Shown: in pieces, positions 18,626 through 27,061 of the stretch
How positions within the stretch are numbered: the stretch's first letter is position 1
How the letters are laid out: each line of letters starts with the position of its first letter
DNA from: Paenibacillus curdlanolyticus YK9
Lineage (GTDB): Bacteria > Bacillota > Bacilli > Paenibacillales > Paenibacillaceae
Length of the DNA stretch: 64,000 bases
Assembly (NCBI RefSeq): GCF_000179615.1
Contig: NZ_AEDD01000012.1
Location: 186,001 to 250,000, forward strand
Direction: 5' to 3'
Made by a program: the position numbers and the translations under genes
The notes under the pieces: model-generated
Databases searched by the model: none
The model's input: the letters and a program-made list of their open reading frames with translations, nothing else
Told to the model about the DNA's origin: nothing

Positions 18626-19779
18626 CGGCTCACTCCTCTCCCAGCAGCTGCACGCTGCTGCGCGAGCAACGCCTCGTAAACGTAGTGATACGCCTTCGCG
18701 CGCTCGGCCCAGAGCAGCGACCTACCTTGGCCAAAGCAGCCGTCCCGCCACGCGCGAAGCTGGCCCCGCTCGATGAATTCATCGAGTTGCCTTGCCCATG
18801 CCTCCGCATCGCGCTCCTCCAGCAGCCAGCCGCTCTCGTCATGGCGTACGATCTCGGCAATGCCTCCCGCGGCGTAGCCGAGAACCGGACAGCCGTGATA
18901 GATGCTCTCCGCAGCAGCCATTCCGAATGGCTCATACGACGAGCACGTCATATAAGCATCCGACGCCTGCAGCAAATGGCCAATCTGGCTGTTCGGCACG
19001 CGGCCAAGCAGCCACACGCGGTCACGCACTTGCCCGTATGAAGGAAGCGCCTCGACGAACGCCTTCGGCTCTCCAGCAAGCACCAGCTTTACTCGCGCAT
19101 TGACGCGCTGCATCACATCCAGCAAGAACGACAAGTTGTCCTCCTTGTCCATTCGCCCGATGTGCATCAGCACCGTGTATCCTTCGGCTTGTGCCGCACG
19201 GATTGCCGAGATGCGTTCCCGTGTTTCTTCCTGTATTGTCGCGTCATACGCATCCGGATCTATGCCAACCGGAGCATAATGCGCGGGCTGCAGCCTCAGC
19301 TCCCCCGCATAGCGCATCGCTGCCTTGGTTTTGCATAGGACTCCCTGCACTTGCGAGCGAATAAGCGCTGCGTTGCCTTGGGTCAGCCATGTCTTCAAAC
19401 GGCGGTTAGACTCGTATTCACCGAGAGAGAGCACAAGCGGAACACGGCTGCGTTTGGCCGCGTAATGTGCAGACACGATCCCGAGGTTGCTTAAATCCTG
19501 GCATTGAATGACATCCGCACCTTCACGGAGCAAGCTGCCATAGCCACGGTGCGGCCAGCCGGTGAGACGACCGCCAATGCGGGGCAGCTCATGCCATACT
19601 AGCCCTTCCTGTACCGGAATGACCTCTTCCTTCGGACCAGACGAGTACACGGTGACGCGCCAGCCGAGCCCGGCAAGCGCTTTGCCCAAGCCGATCTCCT
19701 GTACGTTATAATGGCGAGGATTGACATACTGCGAGCTCCCCCGCATAATCGCCAGCTTGTTGGCATTGTGCTGCATCAC
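18622..19779 (-). CDS. Family 4 glycosyltransferase
   Basis: A 385-residue GT4. The donor domain has VLMHIGRMDKEDNLSFLLDV (~200-220) and the acidic motif SSYEPFGMAAAESIYHG with both glutamates of E-x7-E, then GGIAEIVRHDESGWL. It overlaps the flippase gene by 4 nt upstream and the next GT4 gene by 4 nt downstream. The N-terminus (NKLAIMRGSSQYVNPRHYNV) lacks the common GGxE loop and has instead a serine-rich loop as in some capsule GT4s. Specificity is unknown. Confidence 0.87.
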   Translation of the reverse strand: MMQHNANKLAIMRGSSQYVNPRHYNVQEIGLGKALAGLGWRVTVYSSGPKEEVIPVQEGLVWHELPRIGGRLTGWPHRGYGSLLREGADVIQCQDLSNLGIVSAHYAAKRSRVPLVLSLGEYESNRRLKTWLTQGNAALIRSQVQGVLCKTKAAMRYAGELRLQPAHYAPVGIDPDAYDATIQEETRERISAIRAAQAEGYTVLMHIGRMDKEDNLSFLLDVMQRVNARVKLVLAGEPKAFVEALPSYGQVRDRVWLLGRVPNSQIGHLLQASDAYMTCSSYEPFGMAAAESIYHGCPVLGYAAGGIAEIVRHDESGWLLEERDAEAWARQLDEFIERGQLRAWRDGCFGQGRSLLWAERAKAYHYVYEALLAQQRAAAGRGVSR

Positions 19780-21335
19780 ATCTGTACCTTCTTCCTTGGA
19801 ATGAGCCGCTTCACGGCCTGTTCAACCATTTTTAACAGCGTCGATAAAATATCATTGTGCCGGAAAATCGCCTTCGCCACGAGCAGCACCAGCACGCCCG
19901 TAACGAGCAGCGCTCCGCCGCCCCTTGCCATCAGCAGCAGCTTGCTTGCTTCAACTGAGGACGGTACAACCAGCGCGTAGCCGATCAGCGCAGCCAGCAG
20001 CACCGCTCCGCCAGGAGCGACAGCTTGCAGCACCTGCAGCGAGTGGCGCAACACCCCCGCCTGCAGCTTGCGCATCGCGAGCGTATACAAAATGAGTACA
20101 TTAGCCGCGACGGATAGGCCATTGGCGACGACGAGCCCCTTCACGCCATACGACTGGACAAGCGCATAACCGCATACAAGATTGGCAATGACTGCGCCTA
20201 CAGAAGCAAGGATAATTTTCTGGCCTCCATGGAAGGAGAAGAAAAACTGCACGGTAATCGGCAGCATCATGTAGAAGAATGAGAACCCGCCGTAAATTTG
20301 CAGCAGCGAGGCCGTCACATGCAGGTCGCCAAGCGTAAACTTGCCATGGTAGTAGAACACCGCTACAAGCGAATCGCCATAAAAAATCAGCCCGCTGCTA
20401 ACGAGCAGCCCTGCGAAGATAATCCATGACACGCCTTTGCGATACAACCGCCCCATCTCCCCGAGGTTGCCCTCGTTATGGCTGCGCACGAACCGGATGT
20501 ACATTGTCGTGGCGATTGTCCCGCCAATCAGCCCCGTTGGCAGCTGCCCTAGCTTGGAGGCGTAGTTCAGATTGCTAATTTGCCCGGCAGGCAGCCCCGA
20601 GGCGAGTATCCGGTCCACGATTTGATTGATTTGCGTTAACGCTTGGCTCAGAAAAATCGGCACCATCGCCTTCACGACGATTTTCATCGAAGGATGCCAT
20701 AATTGCAGCTCCAGCTTGAGCTTCCGCGACCGGAGCAGCGGCACCATTTGCACAAGGCATCGGCCAACGACGCCAGCCAGCAAACCATACGCGAGCGCCT
20801 GAATGCCTAACCATCGATAAAGCACGAGCAAAGTCAGGAAAAAGAACGCGTTATACATAATGCCGACAAGCGAGGAATAAACAAATTGCTCGAACGTATT
20901 GTTAATGCCTGAGAACAAGCCCGATAAAGCCGAAAATAAAATGGCAATTGCCATAATGCGCAGCAGATCGTCCCCCGTCTCATGCTGCATCGCACTAAAA
21001 TTCGGCGCCAGCAGCCCCACCACTTGATGCACCATCACATAAACGCCTGCGGCAAGCGCCAATGAGGCTGCTCCCACGTACAAGAAGGCGGTCGTAATCA
21101 GCTGCTCTCCTGACCGCAGCGACCGATCCCACTCCTTGCGCAGCACGGGAATCAGCGCATTGGTTACCGTATAGCCGATCCAGCCTGCGACCAGATCGGG
21201 TACGATCATCGCCACATAATAGGCATCCGTCGCATCTGTTGCACCGAATAGATACGCAATATAGGACTCTCGGCCGAAGCCGAGCAGCAAACTAATTAAA
21301 GTCAGGGTTCCGACGATAATCGTATTTCTCTTCAC
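19776..21335 (-). CDS. MurJ/Wzx-like lipid-linked oligosaccharide flippase
   Basis: A 519-residue membrane protein with about fourteen helices of the MVF/MurJ superfamily. The N-terminus NTIIVGTLTLISLLLGFGRE closely follows the MurJ signature, and FSALSGLFSGINNTFEQF and ASKLGQLPTGLIGGTIATTM correspond to later family blocks. In an exopolysaccharide operon it should act as the Wzx flippase for the undecaprenyl-linked repeat unit, although a MurJ-type role for lipid II is the ancestral activity. The start is GTG at 21335, inside the preceding GT4 gene (44-nt overlap), with GGAACGGAG just upstream; the end overlaps the next GT4 by 4 nt. Confidence 0.88.
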   Translation of the reverse strand: MKRNTIIVGTLTLISLLLGFGRESYIAYLFGATDATDAYYVAMIVPDLVAGWIGYTVTNALIPVLRKEWDRSLRSGEQLITTAFLYVGAASLALAAGVYVMVHQVVGLLAPNFSAMQHETGDDLLRIMAIAILFSALSGLFSGINNTFEQFVYSSLVGIMYNAFFFLTLLVLYRWLGIQALAYGLLAGVVGRCLVQMVPLLRSRKLKLELQLWHPSMKIVVKAMVPIFLSQALTQINQIVDRILASGLPAGQISNLNYASKLGQLPTGLIGGTIATTMYIRFVRSHNEGNLGEMGRLYRKGVSWIIFAGLLVSSGLIFYGDSLVAVFYYHGKFTLGDLHVTASLLQIYGGFSFFYMMLPITVQFFFSFHGGQKIILASVGAVIANLVCGYALVQSYGVKGLVVANGLSVAANVLILYTLAMRKLQAGVLRHSLQVLQAVAPGGAVLLAALIGYALVVPSSVEASKLLLMARGGGALLVTGVLVLLVAKAIFRHNDILSTLLKMVEQAVKRLIPRKKVQM

Positions 21336-22491
21336 GAAGGCTCCGTTCCCTTCCGTGCGCTTCTTGCAGCAGCTCTTCTGTATACGCCTTAAACTCCGTT
21401 ACGAACCGCTCCGTCGAGAAGCGCTTCGCATTGTCCAAGCAAGCCTGCGAGCTAATGCGCGCCGCATGCTCCTCGAATCGCAGGACACCCTCCACAAGCG
21501 AGGCCACCGTCTGTTCCTTGAAAAAGACGCCCGTCGGCTGCACAGCCGCATTTTCTTCAGCCGCAGCGATATCGATCACGGTCTCCAGCGCGCCACCTTT
21601 GCCGAAGGCGATGACTGGCGTCCCCGCCGCTTGCGCTTCGACTACCGAGATGCCGAAGTCCTCCTCCGCCGCGAATACGAATGCACGCGCATGCTTCAGA
21701 AGGCTGCGTACATTTTCCTGCGACTGGTAGCCGAGCAGCTCAACGTTCGACGTCGCTTTGGACTTGATTTTGTTATAATCCGGTCCATCGCCGACGACGA
21801 TCAGCTTCTTGTCAGGCATCGTTGCGAATGCCTCTACGATCAGGTCCATCTTCTTATACGGTACCATCCGCGACAGCGTAATGTAGTAGTCCTGCTTGTC
21901 CTCCGAGTATTCGAAGCCTTCAATATCAACCGGCGGATAGATTACCTTCGCTTCGCGTCTGTATACCTTCCAAATCCGATTCGCAATAAAATTCGAGTTG
22001 GCCATGAAATAATCCACGCCGTTCGACGTCCGATAATCCCACATGCGAATGCGGTGAAGCATCCACTTCGCCATAAACCCTTTGAGTCCCCGTTCCAGCC
22101 TGCTTTCCTTCAAATACTGATGCTGTAAATCCCAAGCGTAACGCATAGGAGAATGCACGTAGGACACATGCAATTGATGCGGGCCGGTCACAATGCCCTT
22201 GGCAACCGCGTAGGAGCTGGAGATGATGAGGTCGTACTTGGACATATCGAACTGCTCGATCGCCAGAGGCATAAGCGGAAGCAGCTTGCGATAGATGCGT
22301 TTCGCGAAAGGAATGTCTTGAATGAAGGAGACATTCGTCTTCTTGTTCAGAATGAAGCCTTTCTTGTTCTCCGGCAGGAAATCGACCAACGAATACAAGT
22401 CTGCCTCCGGATAGAGCAGCAAAATTTGTTCCAACACTTTCTCTGCGCCTGCGTAGGTTACAAGCCAATCATGTACGACTGCAACTTTCAA
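21292..22491 (-). CDS. Family 4 glycosyltransferase (mannosyltransferase-like)
   Basis: A 399-residue GT4 that follows the initiating sugar transferase, so it may add the second sugar. The N-terminus KVAVVHDWLVTYAGAEKVLE and the segment VSYVHSPMRYAWDLQHQYL match a GT4 subgroup common in polysaccharide clusters and often annotated as mannosyltransferase. The donor domain has YYITLSRMVPYKKMDLIVEA and VFAAEEDFGISVVEAQAAGT with the E-x7-E pair. The start is a TTG at 22491 with AAGGGTG 7 nt upstream. The C-terminal 14 codons overlap the flippase gene in another frame. Confidence 0.89.
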   Translation of the reverse strand: MKVAVVHDWLVTYAGAEKVLEQILLLYPEADLYSLVDFLPENKKGFILNKKTNVSFIQDIPFAKRIYRKLLPLMPLAIEQFDMSKYDLIISSSYAVAKGIVTGPHQLHVSYVHSPMRYAWDLQHQYLKESRLERGLKGFMAKWMLHRIRMWDYRTSNGVDYFMANSNFIANRIWKVYRREAKVIYPPVDIEGFEYSEDKQDYYITLSRMVPYKKMDLIVEAFATMPDKKLIVVGDGPDYNKIKSKATSNVELLGYQSQENVRSLLKHARAFVFAAEEDFGISVVEAQAAGTPVIAFGKGGALETVIDIAAAEENAAVQPTGVFFKEQTVASLVEGVLRFEEHAARISSQACLDNAKRFSTERFVTEFKAYTEELLQEAHGRERSLREEKYDYRRNPDFN

Positions 22492-22519
22492 TGCGGTTCA
22501 CCCTTCTCGTCTGTTCTTC

Positions 22520-23236
22520 TTAGTAGGCATTCTTCGAACCGAACAACACTGCAACCGTACGCAGCACAATCCAGCAATCCAGCCATATACTCCGCCGCTT
22601 AATATACGACAGATCAAGCTCAACCATCTGATCGAAGGTCAGCCCGTTGCGCCCGCTTACCTGCCACAGGCCTGTGCAGCCCGGCGTAACAGCCAAGCGC
22701 TGCTTGTCATACTCGGTATACGTCGCGACCTCGCGCGGCAGCGGCGGACGCGGTCCGACAAGACTCATCTCGCCCCGAAGCACATTAAGCAGCTGCGGCA
22801 GCTCGTCCAGGCTGGTCTTGCGAATAACGCGACCGATTCGAGTAATGCGCGGGTCCTCCTTCATTTTGAACATCGCGCCTTTAATCTCGTTTTCACCGAG
22901 TAAATGGTCCAACTGATTCTCCGCATCCGCGATCATCGATCGGAACTTGTACATTCGAAATTCCTTCTCGTCCTTCCCGACGCGCGTCTGGTGGAAGAAC
23001 ACGGGGCCTCTCGCATCCTCAAGCTTAATGAGAACGGCGAGCAGGAGAAATACAGGACTCAGCACCAGCAGACCCATTCCTGCGCCTGCCAAATCCATCG
23101 ACCGCTTCACTGCGTGATACCTTGTCCTTCGCCTTGCTGTGTTGTCTACGGTTGAGACCGTGGTTAAGCCCCCTGGCCCGCTTTCATCGGTCACAACGGC
23201 AGCTAAGTCCCCCTCAGTATGGCCGGCTATCGTCAT
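22520..23236 (-). CDS. Undecaprenyl-phosphate sugar phosphotransferase (initiating glycosyltransferase)
   Basis: A 238-residue polyprenyl-phosphate hexose-1-phosphate transferase that starts the lipid-linked repeat unit. It has the short form of the family: a disordered N-terminus, one membrane segment at about residues 48-70 (MGLLVLSPVFLLLAVLIKLE), then the catalytic domain with VGKDEKEFRMYKFRSM, KTSLDELPQLLNVLRGEMSL, VGPRPPLP and the terminal TGLWQVSGRN. The long N-terminal sensor domain of WbaP/WcaJ is absent. The ATG at 23236 has GGGAGAG 6 nt before it; an in-frame TTG at 23251 is less likely. A strong terminator lies only ~35 nt upstream of the start, so transcription into this gene needs readthrough or control. 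Confidence 0.92.
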   Translation of the reverse strand: MTIAGHTEGDLAAVVTDESGPGGLTTVSTVDNTARRRTRYHAVKRSMDLAGAGMGLLVLSPVFLLLAVLIKLEDARGPVFFHQTRVGKDEKEFRMYKFRSMIADAENQLDHLLGENEIKGAMFKMKEDPRITRIGRVIRKTSLDELPQLLNVLRGEMSLVGPRPPLPREVATYTEYDKQRLAVTPGCTGLWQVSGRNGLTFDQMVELDLSYIKRRSIWLDCWIVLRTVAVLFGSKNAY

Positions 23237-23269
23237 CTCTCGCTCTCCCAACTGCTTTATCTATTTATC

Positions 23270-23320
23270 AAAAAAACGGGCTATCCTTTTCTGCACATAC
23301 GTAGAAAAGCATAGCCCGTT
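23270..23320 (-). terminator. Strong intrinsic terminator in the leader of the sugar transferase gene
   Basis: An 18-bp stem with one mismatch (arms beginning AACGGGCTAT and ending ATAGCCCGTT, loop of 10 nt) is followed on the minus strand by seven U residues. It lies after galU and about 35 nt before the sugar transferase start. That leaves too little room for a promoter between them, so it probably works as an attenuator as well as ending galU transcripts. Confidence 0.9.
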
Positions 23321-23413
23321 CTTCGTGGTTCCGAACAAGCGTGGTGTCGCCCCTTGCTGTCATTCCCTTATGCTACATACAAATCTGCAAGTCTATCAGC
23401 CGATTGACTGCTA
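23321..23413 (-). promoter_or_regulatory. Candidate structured leader upstream of the exopolysaccharide operon terminator
   Basis: The 93 nt between the galU stop and the terminator hold short complementary segments (CAAG/CTTG and TTCG/CGAA) around GGGGCGACACC and GGAACCACG. A promoter is not obvious. The position, immediately before a strong terminator in an exopolysaccharide operon, recalls the EAR/epsC antitermination element of Bacillales. I cannot confirm membership from the sequence alone. Confidence 0.35.
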
Positions 23414-24295
23414 CTACGCTCTTCCATACTGCCGCAGCAGCCGCTCCATCGTCTGGATTGCCTGCTCCCGCAGCTCGTCATTGCGCATTGCAAATTCCAA
23501 AGTCGTATCGATAAATCCGCCCAAATCGCCGACATCGTACCGCGTGCCTTCATAAGCATAAGCGTATACCTGCTGCAGCTCATTCAACGATTGGATGGCA
23601 TCCGTCAATTGAATTTCCCCGCCAACGCCGCGTTCCTGGCGCTCAAGCAGCTCGAAAATTTCCGGCGTCAAAATGTATCGGCCCATAATCGCCAAATTCG
23701 ATGGCGCCTGCCCTATCGGCGGCTTCTCCACAAGGCGCTCCACCTGATAGAGCGGCCCTTCCTCGTTCCTCGCCTTTACAATGCCGTACCGGTTGGTCTC
23801 CTCATCAGGCACATGCTTGACCGCAATCACCGGGCTTTGCACCTTCTCATAGGTATCAATCAACTGACGGATGCAAGGCACCTCAGCCTGCACGATATCA
23901 TCGCCGAGAAGCACGGCAAACGGCTCGTCATTAAAAAATTTGCGCGCAACCCAGATCGCGTGCCCGAGCCCTAGCGGCTCCTTTTGCCGAATATAGTGAA
24001 TGTCTGCCATCCGCGAGGATTGCTGCACCCGCTCCAGTAGCTGCAGCTTTCCTTGCGACTTTAGCATCTCTTCCAGCTCAAAGGCGTTATCGAAGTGATC
24101 CTCGATCGCTCGCTTGTGCTTGCCCGTTACGATAATGATATCCTCAATGCCAGCGGCAACCGCTTCCTCCACGATATATTGAATCGTTGGCTTCGCCAGA
24201 ATCGGCAGCATTTCCTTCGGCATCGCCTTGGTTGCGGGCAGGAATCGCGTTCCAAGCCCTGCTGCTGGAATTAGCGCTTTACGAATGGTTTTCAT
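23414..24295 (-). CDS. galU: UTP--glucose-1-phosphate uridylyltransferase
   Basis: Makes UDP-glucose from UTP and glucose 1-phosphate (GtaB in B. subtilis), the precursor for Ugd and for glucosyl transfer. The N-terminus [20 protein letters not shown] carries the nucleotidyltransferase signature, followed by [39 protein letters not shown] and [20 protein letters not shown]. The 293-residue length is normal. The ATG at 24295 has AAAGGA 8 nt before it; the in-frame ATG at 24304 leaves no space after the Shine-Dalgarno. It follows mobA by 30 nt and precedes the leader/terminator of the polysaccharide genes. Confidence 0.95.
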   Translation of the reverse strand: MKTIRKALIPAAGLGTRFLPATKAMPKEMLPILAKPTIQYIVEEAVAAGIEDIIIVTGKHKRAIEDHFDNAFELEEMLKSQGKLQLLERVQQSSRMADIHYIRQKEPLGLGHAIWVARKFFNDEPFAVLLGDDIVQAEVPCIRQLIDTYEKVQSPVIAVKHVPDEETNRYGIVKARNEEGPLYQVERLVEKPPIGQAPSNLAIMGRYILTPEIFELLERQERGVGGEIQLTDAIQSLNELQQVYAYAYEGTRYDVGDLGGFIDTTLEFAMRNDELREQAIQTMERLLRQYGRA

Positions 24296-24325
24296 GATTA
24301 ACATCCTTTCTCATTTAGCTCCCGC

Positions 24326-24976
24326 TTACAGTTCCCTAGCAAGATAATACCGATAAGCTCCAGGTGTATTCACATTCATGAAGGCCGCTTCCTCCGAAGC
24401 GCCTTGCGGCTCGATAATGATGCTTTGCAATTGCTCCAGCAAATCCATCATGCGATAACGCTCTGTTGACAGCAGCGCAGCAAGAATGGGAATTGCCCTC
24501 GTATGATACAACGCATGAAAAGGCTGGCTCGAGGCGCCAATAAAGGCTGCCCCCTGCGCATTGGCGAAGCCGGTCTGCGAGGCCAGCCGAGCGGCGTAAC
24601 CAGTCGATAGACTCGGCATGTCGCATGCGATAACGAAAACATAATCATGACAGCCGCTCTGCGAGATGGCCGTTAAAGCTGCATGCAGCCCCGCCATGGG
24701 GCCGCAATCGGGGTATTGATCCGTAACAAAACGCATTTGCCCGATTTCGATCCCGGATGCAGCAAGAACCTCGCGGTAGGCATCCGCTCGCTCTTCACTT
24801 CCAGCCGCAATCGTAACCTGCATGCCTAGCGCCTGCAGCTCCAAGCTTAGCTTCGCAAGAAGGGGGCGGCCATCGACAGGCAGCAGCGCCTTATCCTGCC
24901 CCATACGGGTGCTCCTTCCGCCCGCAAGCACAATCGCCTCCGTTAACGGTGAAGCCGCTCCTCGCCGTGACTCCAT
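24326..24976 (-). CDS. mobA: Molybdenum cofactor guanylyltransferase
   Basis: MobA transfers GMP from GTP to molybdopterin-Mo. The signature EAIVLAGGRSTRMGQDKALL (about residues 13-32) with GRPLL and the DQYPDCGPMAGLHAAL block identify the family; FVIACDMPSL contains the metal-binding Asp. The ATG at 24976 follows GGGAGG by 7 nt; upstream in-frame starts lie in a low-quality extension. It is divergent from rocD, with no other molybdenum gene in the window, and may be co-transcribed with galU 30 nt downstream. The paralogous family of sugar nucleotidyltransferases is an alternative, but the motifs favour MobA. Confidence 0.85.
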   Translation of the reverse strand: MESRRGAASPLTEAIVLAGGRSTRMGQDKALLPVDGRPLLAKLSLELQALGMQVTIAAGSEERADAYREVLAASGIEIGQMRFVTDQYPDCGPMAGLHAALTAISQSGCHDYVFVIACDMPSLSTGYAARLASQTGFANAQGAAFIGASSQPFHALYHTRAIPILAALLSTERYRMMDLLEQLQSIIIEPQGASEEAAFMNVNTPGAYRYYLAREL

Positions 24977-25081
24977 CAATTTCCTCCCCCTTCCTAATCT
25001 GCCGCTGCAGCTGTACATATCCCGATCCGCTTTATGCATACACTCTTATGAAACCGCCATTCCAAGAGGAGATGATCAGCT

Positions 25082-26284
25082 ATGGCTCAACAGCCAACTG
25101 CTACCGACCGGCTGCTCGCTCAGGTGCTGCCGCTGGAAGCCCGCAATTACAACCCGCTTCCAATCGTCATCGTCGAAGGCAGCGGCGTATGGGTAACCGA
25201 TGCGGACGGCAATCGGTATATGGACATGCTCAGCGCCTACTCGGCCTTAAACGCTGGCCATCGCCATCCCCGCCTCATTCGGGCCCTGCTGGATCAAGCG
25301 ATGCAGGTAACGCTGACGTCCCGCGCCTTTTATAACGAGCCTTATGTCCGGCTTTGCGCCAAGCTAACTTCTTATACAGGCAAAGAAGCCATTCTTCCGA
25401 TGAATACTGGCGCCGAAGCGATTGAAACAGCCATAAAAGCGAGCCGCAGATGGGGTTACATGCACAAGGGCATTCCCGCGGAGCAAGCGGAAATCATCGT
25501 ATGCGAGGGCAACTTTCATGGCCGCACCGTGACTGCCACTTCCTTCTCTTCCACGGAGGCCTACCGCAGCGGCTTCGGGCCGTTCACGCCCGGCTTCCGC
25601 ATTATCCCTTACGGCGACATCGAGGCGCTGGAGGACGCTATCACTTCCAACACCGCTGCCTTCCTCATCGAGCCGATCCAAGGGGAAGCCGGCATTATTT
25701 TGCCGCCTGACGGATACCTCGCGGCCGCTGCTGCGGCATGCCGAGCGCATAATGTGCTGTTTATCGCGGACGAGATTCAGACGGGCTTCGGACGAACGGG
25801 CAAACGATTCGCTTGCGACCATTACGGGGTCGTGCCGGACATGTACGTGCTGGGGAAAGCGCTCGGCGGCGGCATTCTGCCGGTTTCGGCGATTGCCGCC
25901 GACCGCAGCATTCTCGACGTATTCGATCCAGGTTCGCATGGCTCGACGTTCGGGGGCAATGCGCTGGCCTGTGCCGTGGCAGCCGAATCGATCGCCGTAA
26001 TCGAGGATGAGCAGCTCGACGCCCGTTCCGCCGCTCTCGGCGCAAGGTTGCTTGAAGCGGTTAGCCGCATCAGCCATCCGCTCATCCGCGATGTTCGCGG
26101 AAGCGGATTGTTCGTGGGCATTGAGCTAGCCGTTCCCGCCCGCCCGTATTGCGAACGTCTCATGTCGCTTGGGTTGTTGTGCAAGGAAACGCATGAGCAT
26201 ACGATCCGGCTTGCACCGCCACTGACTATCTCGAGCAAAGAGCTGGAATGGGCGATTACGCGCATTGAAGCCCTGTTTGTCTGA
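25082..26284 (+). CDS. rocD: Ornithine aminotransferase
   Basis: A PLP enzyme of class III aminotransferases that converts ornithine and 2-oxoglutarate into glutamate semialdehyde and glutamate in arginine catabolism and proline synthesis. Features in order: [33 protein letters not shown] (PLP phosphate site), [42 protein letters not shown] (Asp for the PLP nitrogen), and the Schiff-base lysine in VLGKALGGG. The N-terminal AYSALNAGH favours RocD over acetylornithine aminotransferase. AGAGGAG lies about 10 nt before the ATG. It has no arginine-pathway neighbours here and converges with the BY-kinase-like gene; the 100 nt between them shows a small GGCAATT/AATTGCC inverted repeat without a U-tract. 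Confidence 0.93.
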   Translation: MAQQPTATDRLLAQVLPLEARNYNPLPIVIVEGSGVWVTDADGNRYMDMLSAYSALNAGHRHPRLIRALLDQAMQVTLTSRAFYNEPYVRLCAKLTSYTGKEAILPMNTGAEAIETAIKASRRWGYMHKGIPAEQAEIIVCEGNFHGRTVTATSFSSTEAYRSGFGPFTPGFRIIPYGDIEALEDAITSNTAAFLIEPIQGEAGIILPPDGYLAAAAAACRAHNVLFIADEIQTGFGRTGKRFACDHYGVVPDMYVLGKALGGGILPVSAIAADRSILDVFDPGSHGSTFGGNALACAVAAESIAVIEDEQLDARSAALGARLLEAVSRISHPLIRDVRGSGLFVGIELAVPARPYCERLMSLGLLCKETHEHTIRLAPPLTISSKELEWAITRIEALFV

Positions 26285-26386
26285 TCTGCGCTACGTGATA
26301 CCCTCATCGGCTTAAGCAATCCTTGCCACTGGCAATTCGCTTGCAATTGCCGCACGGGGCGACAGCCAGGCAAGCATTGCGGCCGC

Positions 26387-27061
26387 CTATCTTTGGCTGT
26401 ACCGCTTCGGAAGCTTCTTGTGCTTGCCGTGCGTCAACGCTGTGCCTAATACGGCTACCTCCGCTGTCTCCAGCAACGCCTTGACGCGCAGCGCATCCTC
26501 TTCCTTCGCTACTCCGCTTCGCAGAACAAGCAGCGCGCCATCGCATGCCCCCGCCAGCATTTGCGCAGCTGCGGAGGACAAAAGCGGCGGCGTGTCCAGC
26601 AGGACGACGTCGTACTCCTCGCGCCATTGCTTAAACAGCGTTTGCAGCTGCCCGGCAGCGACGAGGTCAACGCCCCCAGTCGCTTTCGGCCCTGCCGGCG
26701 CGATGCTTAAATTCGGCAGAACGCCGTGCTGCACCGCCTCATCCGCTTCATTCGCATAGACCAGGATCGAGCTTAATCCGACCCGATTGCTGATGCCGAA
26801 CAGCTTATGAAGCATGGGCTCTCGCAGATCGCCGTCTACGAGCAGCGTCCGCCGTCCCGCCTGGGCGTAAGCGATTGCCAGATTCGCAACCGTCTCGGTC
26901 ACGCCATTGCCCCTGTGGGGAGCCGCTACAGCTACAATCGTTATGCTCTTGCGCGACGCAGATGCGGCGTAGTCCAGCTGCGCGCGCAGCGAGCGATACA
27001 GATCAATATGGGGCGACTCTACGCCGCCAAGCATGATTAGCTTATTTCTCCAACGGGACAT
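26387..27061 (-). CDS. BY-kinase-like (CpsD/CapB/YwqD family) protein with a degenerate P-loop
   Basis: A 224-residue P-loop protein of the bacterial tyrosine kinase family that normally partners a Wzz-like membrane adaptor to control chain length. The family start ESPHIDLYRSLRAQLDYA, Walker A' LLVDGDLREP (73-82) and Walker B VVLLDTPPLL are present. However, the Walker A segment reads PHRGNGVTET (48-57), so the essential Lys of GKS/T is Val54, and the C-terminus (KKLPKRYSQR) has only one Tyr instead of a cluster. It may therefore be catalytically weak or a regulatory pseudokinase. The ATG at 27061 overlaps the Wzz-like gene by 20 nt; the open frame upstream to 27259 is a shadow of that gene. 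Confidence 0.85.
   Translation of the reverse strand: MSRWRNKLIMLGGVESPHIDLYRSLRAQLDYAASASRKSITIVAVAAPHRGNGVTETVANLAIAYAQAGRRTLLVDGDLREPMLHKLFGISNRVGLSSILVYANEADEAVQHGVLPNLSIAPAGPKATGGVDLVAAGQLQTLFKQWREEYDVVLLDTPPLLSSAAAQMLAGACDGALLVLRSGVAKEEDALRVKALLETAEVAVLGTALTHGKHKKLPKRYSQR

Noticed and set aside
25364-26077. 237-residue minus-strand frame antisense to rocD
   Set aside because: Overlaps the intact RocD catalytic core and has no start signal.
26285-26386. GGCAATT/AATTGCC inverted repeat as terminator of rocD
   Set aside because: The stem is only 7 bp and no U-tract follows on either strand.
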